The notes under the pieces are model-generated. The model was not told the DNA's origin. It made no database searches and was given only the letters and a program-made list of their open reading frames with translations. 64,000 bases of DNA from Haloplanus natans DSM 17983. Its GTDB lineage: Archaea; Halobacteriota; Halobacteria; Halobacteriales; Haloferacaceae. The position numbers and the translations under genes are program-made. Shown in pieces: positions 9,547-18,827 of the stretch; within the stretch, counting starts at the first letter, position 1; every line of letters starts with the position of its first letter. Location of the stretch: the NCBI RefSeq assembly GCF_000427685.1, contig NZ_ATYM01000003.1, positions 248,001 to 312,000 on the forward strand, written 5' to 3'.

Positions 9547-10411
9547 GGCTGTGTTCCTCCACGAGGTCCGCTAAGTGGTCGAAATTCGGGATCTGGTCGC
9601 AATCTTCGTCGAACTCCGAGACGGGCATTCCTTGCTTGAAGGCGCGGGAAATTGCGGTCCGTTCGCGAATCCCTGGCTTCGGGATACTATCGATGGTGCG
9701 TCCCGAATCATCGAGAGCATCGAAGATCTCCGGATCCACACGAGCGTACTCAGGGACGAACGAACCGAACTCTCGGTTGAGATTTTCAACGAGGATCCGA
9801 TGCTCGTTGTGTTGCCCCATCGTTTCGCGAATCATATTCGGAGTGACTGCGAGGATATCTAACCCGATATTCTCCCGGATTGGGGAGATCTGGCGTTCAA
9901 TCATCTTATTGAGGCCGTTGATCGAGCCAGCACGCGGAATCAGCGGGATAATGACGCGCTGAACGGCGATGAGGGCGTTATCGGAGAGTTTCCCACGGCC
10001 GCCGGCGGCATCAATTATCACGAAGTCGTATCCGTTTTGGATGAGTGGATCGACGACATTCCGCCGAAGCTTCACGTCTGCAAACCGCTCGTCCTTCAGC
10101 CTCGTCTCGACGTTCTCGAGTTCGTTACTCGACGGGAGGAGGTGAACGCCGAAGTCCGTCTCGATAAGTAGGTTCTCGGGGTCTTCACCATCGATAAGGG
10201 CGTCACCGAGGTTCGCATCGCGGTCGTACGCATCGTCGTACCCAAGCTGGGTGGTCATGTGTCCGTCCTTATCCAGATCCAGTAGTACCGTCTCGTGGCC
10301 GCGGTCAGCGAGTCGATCAGCGATGTTGAGCGCGATTGTGGATTTTCCCACACCCCCCTTGAGCAACGAGACAGCTGCTCCAGGAAGTCCTTCAAACTCG
10401 TCAGCACTCAT
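9539..10411 (-). CDS. parA: ParA-family partition ATPase
   Basis: 290 residues. The deviant Walker A KGGVGKST at 18-25 (SLLKGGVGKSTIALNIADRL) carries the signature lysine; Walker A' is TVLLDLDKDGHMT and Walker B is FVIIDAAGGRGK. Such ATPases segregate plasmids by cycling on the nucleoid. No N-terminal HTH is present, so autorepression, if any, relies on the partner. The gene is transcribed away from a repeat array at 10432-10802 and overlaps its partner gene. Strong evidence that this stretch is or was an autonomously segregating replicon. Confidence 0.92.
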   Translation of the reverse strand: MSADEFEGLPGAAVSLLKGGVGKSTIALNIADRLADRGHETVLLDLDKDGHMTTQLGYDDAYDRDANLGDALIDGEDPENLLIETDFGVHLLPSSNELENVETRLKDERFADVKLRRNVVDPLIQNGYDFVIIDAAGGRGKLSDNALIAVQRVIIPLIPRAGSINGLNKMIERQISPIRENIGLDILAVTPNMIRETMGQHNEHRILVENLNREFGSFVPEYARVDPEIFDALDDSGRTIDSIPKPGIRERTAISRAFKQGMPVSEFDEDCDQIPNFDHLADLVEEHSHA

Positions 10412-10431
10412 GGATCAGCCCCCCGCGATAG

Positions 10432-10802
10432 GTGGATTTTGTACATTTCGTAGGCAATCTACATTGTGTAGGTTTTGGAGGTTGTGCACGTTCCGTTAAT
10501 AATGTGAGTTTTGCCTTGCTCATACGCGGCTAATGAAGTTCACCCATCTTAATTCTGCGTCAGACAAATTGGGTGCGCTATCTACACAATCTGCATTTTG
10601 TACATTATTCTAATTATGAGCACAATCCCAATTTGCCCTGATCTCCACCAATCAAACGTAATCTACACAATTTGCATTATCTACATTTCGCACACGTCCA
10701 TCACGATTATCGCTACACCTCAAACGCCAATGACACAATGTACGGAACCTACATTATCCACATTATTTACATTATGCTAATGATGTGCGATATCGACATT
10801 GT
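10432..10802. repeat. Centromere-like iterons upstream of parA
   Basis: AT-rich, non-coding, with degenerate repeats of TACATT/ACAATG type: GTACATTTCGTAG (10440), CTACATTGTGTAG (10459), CTACACAATCTGCATTTTGT (10582), TACATTATT (10601), CTACACAATTTGCATTATCT (10663), CTACATTTCG (10681), then ACAATGTACG, CTACATTATCCACATTATT and TTACATTATG (10735-10776). Paired CTACACAAT/TGCATT units recur about 80 bp apart. It also holds the parA promoter. This is the probable partition site; origin iterons are an alternative. Confidence 0.7.
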
Positions 10803-11142
10803 CCAGCCACTCTGATATGAGAAACCGGGGTGGTGAACTGCCTCGGATTTCGCCAGACGAAGGCACGGTGGCTGTTCACCTATCTACACGACCCCAGACA
10901 GGAACAGGAGGTGGCCGGTGGGACAGTGACGACGACCGCCTGAGTAATCGATGGATCAGTACTCGTGATAGTGAAGCTCCAGGGCAGCCACGAGACGGAT
11001 TGCAGAGACGTTCTGATGGTTGTGGAAGTGATCAATCCGATTCAGCAAACCGTGTTTGTTGGTTGGCGATATGATGTGCTGAAACCCGGCAAAAGTTCCG
11101 ATGGACATTGGGAACGACACAGGCAGAGAACCCTACGAGAGC
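10803..11142. other. Non-coding or degenerate stretch
   Basis: 340 bases between the partition repeats and a regulator gene. Open frames here are short and mutually overlapping; one reads VVEVINPIQQTVFVGWRYDV but has no recognisable start context or family. I support no gene in it. Confidence 0.5.
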
Positions 11143-11535
11143 TTACGAATAGGCGTCGTTGAACTCCCGTTCACGGCGCATCAGCTCCTCGACACCGTGC
11201 TCAAGAATACCCCGCCCCATTGCCGTCGGCCGATAGTACGTATAGAAGCCTTGGCTGTCGGCGGTCCGTCGCTGGCGCTTGTCGACAAGCCCGACGTCGA
11301 CCAGTTCGTCGAGGTGGTAGTGGAAATTGTGGGATTCGACATCGACCGCGGCCTTGAGATCGGCAGCACTCAGTTCCTCGTTGGCGACGAGCGTGCGAAG
11401 GATCCGAAACCGCGTCGGGTGGCCGATCGCCTGTTGCATCGCGAGGTACTCCTCGAGCGTCAGCCCGCTCTCTTCGGGAAGCGGCGGATCCGGCTGACGA
11501 ACCTCCTCTGTTGGCTGGCGATCGGTTTCGGACAT
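11143..11535 (-). CDS. ArsR-type winged-helix regulator
   Basis: 130 residues. After an acidic 30-residue leader, a winged helix covers about 35-105: IGHPTRFRILRTLVANEEL, SAADLKAAVDVESHNFHYHL as recognition helix, and YRPTAMGRGILEHGVEELM at the end. No metal-binding cysteines are present, so it is not a classical metal sensor. Divergently oriented to the next gene with about 110 bp between starts; it may control that gene. Confidence 0.8.
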   Translation of the reverse strand: MSETDRQPTEEVRQPDPPLPEESGLTLEEYLAMQQAIGHPTRFRILRTLVANEELSAADLKAAVDVESHNFHYHLDELVDVGLVDKRQRRTADSQGFYTYYRPTAMGRGILEHGVEELMRREREFNDAYS

Positions 11536-11614
11536 TTGGGGATGCCTCGGGTCCTACGTTGGGACGCCACGTACTTAGTTGTTCTCGACTAGAATATTAC
11601 TGAAAAAACCGAGA

Positions 11615-11622
11615 TTTATATA
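11615..11622 (+). promoter_or_regulatory. TATA box of the downstream gene
   Basis: TTTATATA preceded by purine-rich CCGAGA (BRE-like). It lies 26-33 bp before the ATG at 11648, the distance expected when transcription starts at or next to the ATG. This predicts a leaderless transcript and decides in favour of the 11648 start over an upstream ATG at 11579. Confidence 0.65.
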
Positions 11623-11647
11623 CTACCGTTCCGAATCGACGAGTCGA

Positions 11648-12316
11648 ATGCGGCAACGGATTATCGACAATCTCCCCCGTGTCGCCGGTGATTCAGATGC
11701 GCTCGCTCCAGTCCGGCGGGAACAGTTTCTCGTCTATCTGATGGGCCCATATCGGACATTCGACGTCGACGCGCTGCTGCCGGCGGACGCCGATGTCGAA
11801 ACCGATGCCCCATCGTTTGCGACGTGGGACGATACAAGCGGCGAGTACGCCGAAGACGAGGTGTTGCGGCTCCTGCAGGAGACGCGGGACTGCCTCCGCG
11901 CCCGCGGGTTTAATGCCTTTCTCGCAATCGACGTCGGGATTCCGCTCGACGAGATGGATGCCGCCACACAGAGTATCGCCTTTGCGCAAGCGAGTAATGC
12001 AACCATCTTCGTCGCTCCACAGGTCGGCGACAACCTCGGTGTCGGGATCGAGATCGGGAGCGTCCTCGAGGATATTCTGTCGACAGCTGGAATGCAGGGG
12101 CCGGCGGCCGATGCAACGCCACCTAGGCGTGCGCGACGGGTTATGGTCGCGACCGAACCATCGGTTCGAAGTGCGATGCTTGGCGCCGTCCACGCGCGCT
12201 GGGACGCCAGTGTCCGGACGTTCACCGACGCCGCGGACTGCTGTCGGCTCTGCGCACAGTTCTGTACCCACATTCAGAACGGGGAGCTCTATGGCTCGCT
12301 CGACCGTCTGGACTGA
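11648..12316 (+). CDS. DUF7509-like haloarchaeal protein
   Basis: 222 residues from MRQRIIDNLPRV. The motif EQFLVYLMGPYRTFDVDALL opens a Rossmann-like fold, and AFLAIDVGIPLDEMDAATQ and NATIFVAPQVGDNLGVGIEI follow. The pattern (MGPY near the start, later acidic D/E and a GxG-E stretch) recalls the nucleoside 2-deoxyribosyltransferase/TIR-like fold, which suggests nucleotide binding. The DUF assignment is from memory and unchecked. The C-terminal 50 residues are Cys-rich (CCRLCAQFC). Confidence 0.55.
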   Translation: MRQRIIDNLPRVAGDSDALAPVRREQFLVYLMGPYRTFDVDALLPADADVETDAPSFATWDDTSGEYAEDEVLRLLQETRDCLRARGFNAFLAIDVGIPLDEMDAATQSIAFAQASNATIFVAPQVGDNLGVGIEIGSVLEDILSTAGMQGPAADATPPRRARRVMVATEPSVRSAMLGAVHARWDASVRTFTDAADCCRLCAQFCTHIQNGELYGSLDRLD

Positions 12317-12384
12317 TCGGACTCGCGGTCAGCCCGGGAAGACCTCTTCCCGGAGCTGCTGCGAGAGTCACCAGAGAGCGATAC

Positions 12385-13089
12385 TCATTGTACCTCGGAA
12401 CCTGTCCGAAAGCTCGTGAGTTCGTCGATGCGGTCTTCCAAGTCTTCGATCTCGCTGCGGAGGACATCTGCCTCCTCGCTTTCAGTGGCCGCGAGTCGGT
12501 CCTTCAATCCCTGCAATCGCGTCTCTTTCACGTCCTCGTTGACGTCGGCTTTCCTGACGTACGCCCGCTCGTCGATTTCGTAGACGTCCTGCTCGTGGAG
12601 GTCAGTCACGTCAAGTGCGTCATCGACCTTGTCCGGGTCGACGCCGAGGACACGATCCCGATCGATACCGGCGTCCTCCAACGCAGCGATGACCTCTGTG
12701 TCGTCCTTCAGTGACTTCGACCGGCGCGAAGTTCGTTGGACGGAACCGTACTGGGCATGAACTGGCTGGTCGTGATGGACTCGATCAAGGAGGGTATCGG
12801 CGATGTCTTTCCGAAGGTCGTTCGCGCCACGTTGCACGTCCGAGAGTAGCGTGTAAAGATCGATGAGTGTCTCCGTATCTAGGGTGTCCATGCTGGTCGG
12901 ATCGTGGCGTTCTAATTCATCGATCAACAGGAGTGCATCAGCATAGACGCCGACATCCGGCTCAGTTCTATCATCAGTCTCGGTAGAGCCCTCACCAATC
13001 ACCTGGGTGGCAGCCGGGGCGTCCGTTTCAACGAGGGTCCCAGCGTCTTCGTCAATCTCGAATTGCGGATGAAGCGTTAGCACGGCAGC
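12385..13089 (-). pseudogene. C-terminal part of a gene split by a TnpB element
   Basis: 234 codons continuing the protein that begins at 14922; the two flanks join as DAEPYL then AAVLTLHPQFEID when the 1572-bp element is removed. This half is acidic and helical, with TETLIDLYTLLSDVQRGAND, a basic patch QRTSRRSKSL and a coiled-coil end (KDRLAATESEEADVLRSEIE). In its present state the frame reads back into the element ([15 protein letters not shown]), which is not native. Function unknown; the joined protein would have about 321 residues. Confidence 0.7.
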
Positions 13090-14661
13090 ATGACATCCTC
13101 CGCGGCGTAAACGGCGCGGTTTCCTCCGTGGGAGTCTCAAACTGCCTGAGAGTCCCCGGAGGCAACATTCCCGTCACGGTCGACGGTACTCGGGTCTGTG
13201 CGCTGTTCTTTGGGACTTTCCCTCGTGGGAAAGCGTGGTGGCTCTGACCATTCGTGGTCGTCCCACTCGAACCGCACGGGCCGTGCCATCGGCCTGACCG
13301 CCTGCTCTGTGTGCCGTCTCAAGAACGTTTCTGACGCGGTAAGGTCAGCGTGGCCTTCGAACCCACACTGACAGGTGAGCGTGTCTTGATGCCGTGTTGT
13401 TCTGCCTGTCGAACCGCACTGAGGGCACTCTTGACTGGTCCATGCTTCCGATCGAACCTTGACCGAGATACCGTATTCCTCGGCGGTACACGCCAATCGT
13501 CCGGTGAATCGCTTGAATGCCCAGAAATTGTGGGTCTTAGCGTTGGTTTCGACCGACCAGTGCGTTTCGAGTACGTCGGTCAACCCGCCGATATACACTG
13601 TATCTACGCCCTCGGCGTACAGCTGTTCAAGCAGGTCACGACACAGTGCTTCTTGTGCATGGTCGCGGCGATGAGTTCGCTTCCGGTACAGTCGTCGGAT
13701 GCGCTCGCTACTGTATCGGCCTTCCGGTAGCTTGGACTGTAACCTGGCGATTTCCCGTGCCGTGTCACGGAACCGCTGGAACAACTCGCGGCCTTCGTAC
13801 AGGTATTGCTCGTCGGTCGTCGTGGTACAGGCAACGAGATTGTTTGCACCAATGTCCAGAGCGGCCTTCTCATCGGCCAGTGGAGTCTCCCGTGCATCTG
13901 TAACAGTCACGGGTTGCGAAGCTCGGAAGGTGCTGTCTGTCTCGTCATACCATAATTCTAACCGGCTCTGGTCTTCGTAGTCAGGCCAGTTCGGGGCGCC
14001 AACGATTTCCAGCCGGAGACGGCTTTTCGGACTGTTGTGAGTATCTCTCAGCTCTTCACCGACAACCATCTCAAGCCGGGACCGCTCGCCCCAGTCGGCA
14101 GTGTATGCGTCCTTTCGGACGACGCCTTTGAGGACACGTCCGTCGTCTTGGTTGCCACGGAATCCCGGCGGGTCCGGGTGTTGCGTAACCGACGTGTTCG
14201 AGTCGTCGTGATACGCATTTTTGTTCTCGAAGAACCCGCGCCACGCTTCGGTGTTTGCTCGCCGGACGGTTTGGGCGGTGGACGCGCCGAGAACATCTTT
14301 ATATTTGCCTTCGAGGCGGCCTGTATCGACGTCCCACACGTCGCCCTCAAAGCCGTCTTCGTCGTTGTACCGCATGAGGCGCTGGTAGTTGATCTCGTTC
14401 CAGAGAGCGGCGGAAGCGTCCAACAGGTCCCGTAGCACCTGCTCACCATCGTTAGAGAGTGGTCGCACGGCGAACGTGTTGGTACGCTTCATCAGCCATT
14501 TCAGTACACGTTCGCTCAGTACTTGAATTCCAGTCAACTACAGTGAAAGTAGAACTCAACCAGCCACGTTGGAGACTCGAAGCCAGTAGTAACACGGCGG
14601 TTTCTCATCGGAGTTTACGCGATTCACGCCCGCCGTGAACGGCGCGATTCTCTCGCTGTCA
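13090..14661 (-). mobile_element. IS1341-type (IS200/IS605 group) TnpB element, both ends defined
   Basis: The limits follow from the split host gene. The right end, read on the minus strand, finishes GGATGTCAT at 13090 and carries a hairpin built from CCGCGGCG and CGCCGCGG-like arms. The left end starts after CTATCTT at 14662. There is no tnpA, so movement would need a transposase in trans. The right end resembles the ends of the tnpB-less elements at 20811-21247 and 31877-32225 (shared TGACATCCTC and hairpin). Confidence 0.8.
13137..14492 (-). CDS. tnpB: TnpB-family protein with altered RuvC site
   Basis: 451 residues from [20 protein letters not shown] (an upstream ATG at 14537 is less likely). 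RuvC-I is [10 protein letters not shown] with D213; the zinc ribbon is ECPQCGSTG...CQCGF; RuvC-III is GHADLTASE with D383. At the RuvC-II position, where TnpB normally has FVEDL with a catalytic Glu, this protein reads VYIGGLTDV (Gly302-Gly303). DNA cleavage may be impaired, although RNA-guided binding could remain. The C-terminal 60 residues are charged and overlap the right end. Confidence 0.85.
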   Translation of the reverse strand: MKRTNTFAVRPLSNDGEQVLRDLLDASAALWNEINYQRLMRYNDEDGFEGDVWDVDTGRLEGKYKDVLGASTAQTVRRANTEAWRGFFENKNAYHDDSNTSVTQHPDPPGFRGNQDDGRVLKGVVRKDAYTADWGERSRLEMVVGEELRDTHNSPKSRLRLEIVGAPNWPDYEDQSRLELWYDETDSTFRASQPVTVTDARETPLADEKAALDIGANNLVACTTTTDEQYLYEGRELFQRFRDTAREIARLQSKLPEGRYSSERIRRLYRKRTHRRDHAQEALCRDLLEQLYAEGVDTVYIGGLTDVLETHWSVETNAKTHNFWAFKRFTGRLACTAEEYGISVKVRSEAWTSQECPQCGSTGRTTRHQDTLTCQCGFEGHADLTASETFLRRHTEQAVRPMARPVRFEWDDHEWSEPPRFPTRESPKEQRTDPSTVDRDGNVASGDSQAV

Positions 14662-14922
14662 AAGATAGGGTTCGGCATCCGGGGGAAGCCGGTCAAGCTC
14701 AAAGCCGCCGCCCGCATCTTGGACTCGGCGATAGAGCGTTTCGAACTGGTCGCGCTGGAGCGGCTGAGAATCATCCGAGTCCAGAATTTCGATGATAACG
14801 CGGTATTCCTGTGTATCGGTAATACGAAACTGGGTGTGTGAAAGCGGTGTAATGAGAGTGGCCTCCGGCGAACGCTCCTCGGCCGCTTCAAGGAGCGTGT
14901 GCCAGTTCTCACTGAACGACAT
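14662..14922 (-). pseudogene. N-terminal part of the gene split by the TnpB element
   Basis: 87 codons from MSFSENWHTLLEAAEERSPE, with QFRITDTQEYRVIIEILDSD and a helical end DQFETLYRRVQDAGGGFEL. A TGA contributed by the element stops it immediately after DAEPYL. The continuation is at 12385-13089. The remaining fragment could still be made as a short protein. The start lies only 29 bases after the stop of another tnpB, so its own promoter may also have been altered by that insertion. Confidence 0.7.
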
Positions 14923-14951
14923 ATCTATACTCTCGCTGCTGAGAGCGTGAA

Positions 14952-16223
14952 CTACCCCTGCCTACTCGCCTGCTTCGCAGGTTCCTTGAGGCAGCGGCTT
15001 CCCGCTTCTACGACGCGCTTTGCAGGAACCGAATCGGTTCCCACAGGGAGCGCAGTCTCCACAGGCGTTCCTTCGGAGTGAACCACTCCTAGGTCCTCCA
15101 GCCCGCGAGAAAACACGTTCAACGCCGCGTTTCGATCCCGATCGGCCTCGAATCCGCACGACGGACAGTCGTGCGTCCGGACCCACAACGGCTTCGCTGT
15201 TTCGACACCGCACCGGGCGCACTCCTTGGTCGTCCCCACCGGTTCCACCTCGACGACGTGACAGCCGTTCTTTTTGCCGTGGTGTGTGAGGACGGTTATG
15301 AAGTCGCGCCATCCGACTTCGGCCTTGGTTCGCGCATTTCCATCAGCCTCGAGCATCCCACGCACGTCAAGATCCTCGACAAACACGGCATCATACTCCA
15401 GAGTGTAGAAGTGCGCGAGCTTGTGCTTGAAGTCGTCCTTGCGGTCGGTCATCCGTTGATGCACCTCGGCAACTCGACGGCGTTGCCGCTCCCAGTTCTT
15501 GGAACCGTGTTGCTTGCGGGAGAGCGACCGTTGCTCACGTTCCAACCGCTCGCGATCGTCGGAAAGGTCGAGGCGGTCAACCGCTCTGCCGTCGGAGTCG
15601 TGGACGAACGACCGGATGCCGAGGTCGATACCAACGCAGTCCTCGGGTTCAATGTCTTCGACGGCGGGTTTTTCCGGGTAGTCGGGATTGTAGTCAACGA
15701 CGATGCTGACCGTCCACGCCCCGGTCTTTTGTTTCTTCAGGTGGATTTGCTTGATGGTGCCGTCCTCGGGCAGCGGGCGGTGGTAGGTGAGATGGAAGCG
15801 ACCGATTTTCGAGAAATCCACAACGGCGTGGTCAAGCCGGCCCGTGTTACTATCCACGTCGAAGCCAGACTGGTTGTACGTGATGCTGCGGTACTCCCGA
15901 GGGTTCTTCCACTTCAACCGCCCGACATCGTAACCTTTTGCTTTGAGTTCCTTGAGGACGGTTTCGCCGTGTGTGATGCGGCGGACGGCCATTTGCAGGC
16001 ACTTCGAGTATACCTCACCCCACTGCTCCCAGTCTCGTTTCCAGTCGGGGAGTTTGTTCTGCATCGCGGTGTAGGATGGCTTGTCACCGTCGGGTGCGGG
16101 GTGATACTCTTGGGTGAGCGCGTGATTGTAGACCTCGCGGCAGGTCTGGATGTCGCTCCACGCACGCCGGGCTACTTCTTCCGAGGCGGGTTCGGCGTGG
16201 TACTGGAACGACACTTCGACCAT
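14952..16223 (-). CDS. tnpB: TnpB RNA-guided endonuclease, apparently intact
   Basis: 423 residues. RuvC-I D200 (VGIDLGIRSF), RuvC-II E283 (AVFVEDLDV), RuvC-III D363 (DRDRNAALN); zinc ribbon cysteines 335/338 (CARCG) and 353/356 (CPSCGF). The N-terminal half (MVEVSFQYHAEPASEEVARR) is the usual recognition domain. The last residues (RVVEAGSRCLKEPAKQ) overlap the right-end hairpin at about 14960-15010, where the guide RNA should be encoded. No tnpA lies beside it. Full-length relative of the truncated copy at 2073-2912. Confidence 0.93.
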   Translation of the reverse strand: MVEVSFQYHAEPASEEVARRAWSDIQTCREVYNHALTQEYHPAPDGDKPSYTAMQNKLPDWKRDWEQWGEVYSKCLQMAVRRITHGETVLKELKAKGYDVGRLKWKNPREYRSITYNQSGFDVDSNTGRLDHAVVDFSKIGRFHLTYHRPLPEDGTIKQIHLKKQKTGAWTVSIVVDYNPDYPEKPAVEDIEPEDCVGIDLGIRSFVHDSDGRAVDRLDLSDDRERLEREQRSLSRKQHGSKNWERQRRRVAEVHQRMTDRKDDFKHKLAHFYTLEYDAVFVEDLDVRGMLEADGNARTKAEVGWRDFITVLTHHGKKNGCHVVEVEPVGTTKECARCGVETAKPLWVRTHDCPSCGFEADRDRNAALNVFSRGLEDLGVVHSEGTPVETALPVGTDSVPAKRVVEAGSRCLKEPAKQASRQG

Positions 16224-16562
16224 ACGGGTAAATGAGGATGTTGATGGTACTTAGTGGATTGTGTCCGCTACATACGGCTGTCTCCCCGTCCTCCTGCGCT
16301 ACTCGCTCCCACTGGTCGCTGTGTTGCTACTTGAGGGCGGGGATTTAGCCTGCAAAAGTTAAAATCCCCAGTTCGTCCAGATTGCAGGGTAGACAGAGCT
16401 GTCGACAGAAGCTCGTCATACTGGCGTATATCCCGATAGTGTTCCACTCTCTCCGAACAACTCATCAATACTGTCGGTACGCATACCCGCATCAACAGCG
16501 AAGCGGACGAGCTGTCGCCGAAGCCACGCGCATACTTGTACGAACGGGTAGTAAAATCGGCT
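16224..16562. other. Left end of the TnpB element and intergenic DNA
   Basis: No gene seen. About 16285-16350 holds complementary GGGGAGACAG / CCCGCCCTCAAG-type arms typical of IS200/IS605-group ends, possibly a further decayed end. The rest is the upstream region of the plus-strand gene at 16563. Confidence 0.45.
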
Positions 16563-16868
16563 ATGACGGATGAGAATGAGCCGGTCCAGCATTGCACGGT
16601 GGGTGAGCCGGTGAATCTTCCGACAGCACTCGAGACAGCCGCAATCGAGTATCTCGACGTCGACGACCAGCGGACGATCGTGATCTATCAGCAGGCGATT
16701 CTGATGGTTATCGCCAGTAAGGGACAGGCAACGGCAGCGCGAGAATTTGCAGTCGAACTCTGGGAAGAGCCACCGGACGGCCTTCCTTGCGACCCCGATG
16801 ATCTCATCACAGCATTCCTCGATGAACTACTGGCACCAACCGATGCAGTTCGCACTGGGTTCGAATGA
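16563..16868 (+). CDS. Small unknown protein
   Basis: 101 residues from MTDENEPVQHCTVGEPVNLP. All-helical appearance (TALETAAIEYLDVDDQRTIV, IYQQAILMVIASKGQATAAR, DPDDLITAFLDELLAPTDAV). No family recognised. It is 19 bases before the pRiA4b-like gene and on the same strand, followed by the zinc-finger/TPR gene; the three probably form one operon. Confidence 0.6.
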   Translation: MTDENEPVQHCTVGEPVNLPTALETAAIEYLDVDDQRTIVIYQQAILMVIASKGQATAAREFAVELWEEPPDGLPCDPDDLITAFLDELLAPTDAVRTGFE

Positions 16869-16887
16869 CAACAGGATTCCGAAGACC

Positions 16888-17676
16888 ATGACTGAGACAG
16901 CCACCACAGACCGTTTCGTCATTGAGGTGAGCCGTGTCGGGACCGTCGATCATATCGTCGATCTGGAAGCCGACCCAGCAAGCGGGCCGTCGTATTCATT
17001 TCGACGGGAGTTACCGGGCGAGAAGCTGTGTAATCGAAGCACGCGCTCACCCGCAAGCGAGCACATCGACCTACAGGACTACGCCGACTGGAAAGCGTTC
17101 GATAAAACTGCCTTTGAGGGTGATGCACCCGACGAGGTGTGTTCGTATTGCTGGAACGAGGTAGTAGAGAGAATCGAGAGAGTAGAACAACACGCGAGCG
17201 GGGACATAGGTGAACGCCTCGGAACAGTCGGGTATCGCTTGCGATGGAAGCAGAAGGGCCGGGCCCGCGAAGAGTGGTACGACACCGTCGTCCGACCCAA
17301 GACGACGATGGCAGAACTCGACGCACTTGTCTGCCGGTTCACGACGCTCGATGATCTCCATCTTCGCATGTACGGACTCGAAGACGAGTACCTCGACTCA
17401 ACACTCAACGTTATCCCAGACCTCCAGTTCGCTGAAGTCGACGATCCCTCATACAGGAAGGCAAGCGAGATGACGATTGCCGATATCGCCGAACGCGCAG
17501 CACTCTGGAAGGGGGACCGGCTCAGCATGGTCTACGATTTTGGAACCCCCTCACACTACTACTGCATCGTCAAGGAGGTGTACGATCCACGGCAGATCGA
17601 GAAACTCCTCGAAGAACGTGACCCGACCGTAGCGACCGAGACAGCCGCGATTATCGACGAGAAACGACCCTTGTAA
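16888..17676 (+). CDS. pRiA4b ORF-3-like protein
   Basis: 262 residues from MTETATTDRFVIEVSRV. The C-terminal ~130 match the plasmid pRiA4b ORF-3 pattern: TMAELDALVCRFTTLDDLHL, RMYGLEDEYLD, then MTIADIAERAALWKGDRLSM and VYDFGTPSHYYCIVKEV. That family is common on plasmids and transposons and has no firm biochemical role. A Cys pair (CSYCW) lies near residue 90. The TAA overlaps the next gene's ATG by one base (TAATG), so translation is coupled. Confidence 0.65.
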   Translation: MTETATTDRFVIEVSRVGTVDHIVDLEADPASGPSYSFRRELPGEKLCNRSTRSPASEHIDLQDYADWKAFDKTAFEGDAPDEVCSYCWNEVVERIERVEQHASGDIGERLGTVGYRLRWKQKGRAREEWYDTVVRPKTTMAELDALVCRFTTLDDLHLRMYGLEDEYLDSTLNVIPDLQFAEVDDPSYRKASEMTIADIAERAALWKGDRLSMVYDFGTPSHYYCIVKEVYDPRQIEKLLEERDPTVATETAAIIDEKRPL

Positions 17677-18827
17677 TGGCCACGATCGAACAGTTGCCCC
17701 GCTCTTTTTCACCGGACTCCTCGAACACTCGACCAATGGCCGACTGCCCGTACTGCGAGCAATCCTTCGCGGACGAATCCGAGATCCGCAAGCATCTCTA
17801 TGAAGCCCACGAGTACGACGAACTGGGTCGGATCGACACCAAGCGGGTTGACCAGTACATCGACGATCACGACCTCGAAGAAAGCGACGACGATACCACC
17901 GGTGCGCAGCAAGACACAGACGAAGCGGTACATATGTCCCTGGGGTCCGACCGCAATGCGGGTGAGCGGTGGGAGTTACATGACGTACAAGCACTATCGA
18001 CGGAGGAAATTCGGGACAAGCTTGCCGAGCACGGTATCGATACGACTGAGGAGTCGTTCCGTGACCGTGCGGCCGAGGTTGACTCCGCGATGGCACTCGC
18101 CGACCAGTGGGAAACCGACCACGACGTCGACGCGTCGGGGTACGATCGGGATTTCATCTGGATGGCAGCTGAAGTCCTCTGGAGCCGGTGGGCACCCGAT
18201 CTCCCCTATCAGGAGCAGATCTACGACCTGGTACAGGAAGGTCGAGAACTCCGGGAGCAGGGGAACGACGCCGAAGCTTGCCAGCGGTGGCTGACTGCCT
18301 GGGAGACCATTATCGCCGTCACGCCCGACGACATCACGACACTCGAGGCCGCTGACGATCACCTCCCGAATGTGCTCTCGTTCGAACCATTCCTGCGGTC
18401 GGTCGACAACGACCTTGCCACCCTGGCAGCGGACGATCCGACCTATCACGAGCGACGTCTCGAATTCTGTCGGGAGGTCTGTACCCGGTTTCCGGATGCA
18501 CCTGCCGAGCTACTCCTTGATTTCCGCCACTTCATCGCTGATTCGCTGACAGAGCTGGGACGACTGGACGAAAGCAGAAACGAGTTCGAGACGCTCATTC
18601 GAGACTATCCCGAAGATCCCTGGGCGTACAAGAAACTCGCAGATAGCTACTGGCAGGATGACGCTGACGAGCCAACAGTCGAAGAGTTGGAACGCGCTGC
18701 CAAACTGTACCAGCAGGCTCTAGACGCCGAAGGTACCCTCGAACAGCCATCAGCCGTCTCTGACCGGATCGACGAACTCGAACGCCGATTGGCTAACATG
18801 GACACGTCCGAGGCACAAGAAGAATAG
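17676..18827 (+). CDS. C2H2 zinc-finger protein with TPR-like C-terminus
   Basis: 383 residues; an internal start at 17736 (MADCPYCEQSF) is a good alternative. A perfect C2H2 finger, CPYC with 12 residues to H-x4-H (KHLYEAH), sits near residues 24-45. An acidic linker follows, then from about 180 helical repeats of TPR/SEC-C-neighbour type (LREQGNDAEACQRWLTAWET, LGRLDESRNEFETLIRDYPE, AAKLYQQALDAEG). Probably a scaffold or nucleic-acid-binding protein; no enzyme motif is seen. Last gene of the operon beginning at 16563. Confidence 0.65.
   Translation: MATIEQLPRSFSPDSSNTRPMADCPYCEQSFADESEIRKHLYEAHEYDELGRIDTKRVDQYIDDHDLEESDDDTTGAQQDTDEAVHMSLGSDRNAGERWELHDVQALSTEEIRDKLAEHGIDTTEESFRDRAAEVDSAMALADQWETDHDVDASGYDRDFIWMAAEVLWSRWAPDLPYQEQIYDLVQEGRELREQGNDAEACQRWLTAWETIIAVTPDDITTLEAADDHLPNVLSFEPFLRSVDNDLATLAADDPTYHERRLEFCREVCTRFPDAPAELLLDFRHFIADSLTELGRLDESRNEFETLIRDYPEDPWAYKKLADSYWQDDADEPTVEELERAAKLYQQALDAEGTLEQPSAVSDRIDELERRLANMDTSEAQEE

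Noticed and set aside
10432-10802. CRISPR array
   Set aside because: Repeats are short, degenerate and irregularly spaced, with no unique spacers of constant length and no cas genes; they fit a partition site.
10799-11162. One or two plus-strand genes
   Set aside because: Frames overlap each other, have no recognisable domain, and lie between repeats and a regulator with poor start context.
15171-16235. 354-residue plus-strand protein
   Set aside because: Antisense to an intact TnpB with complete RuvC and zinc motifs.
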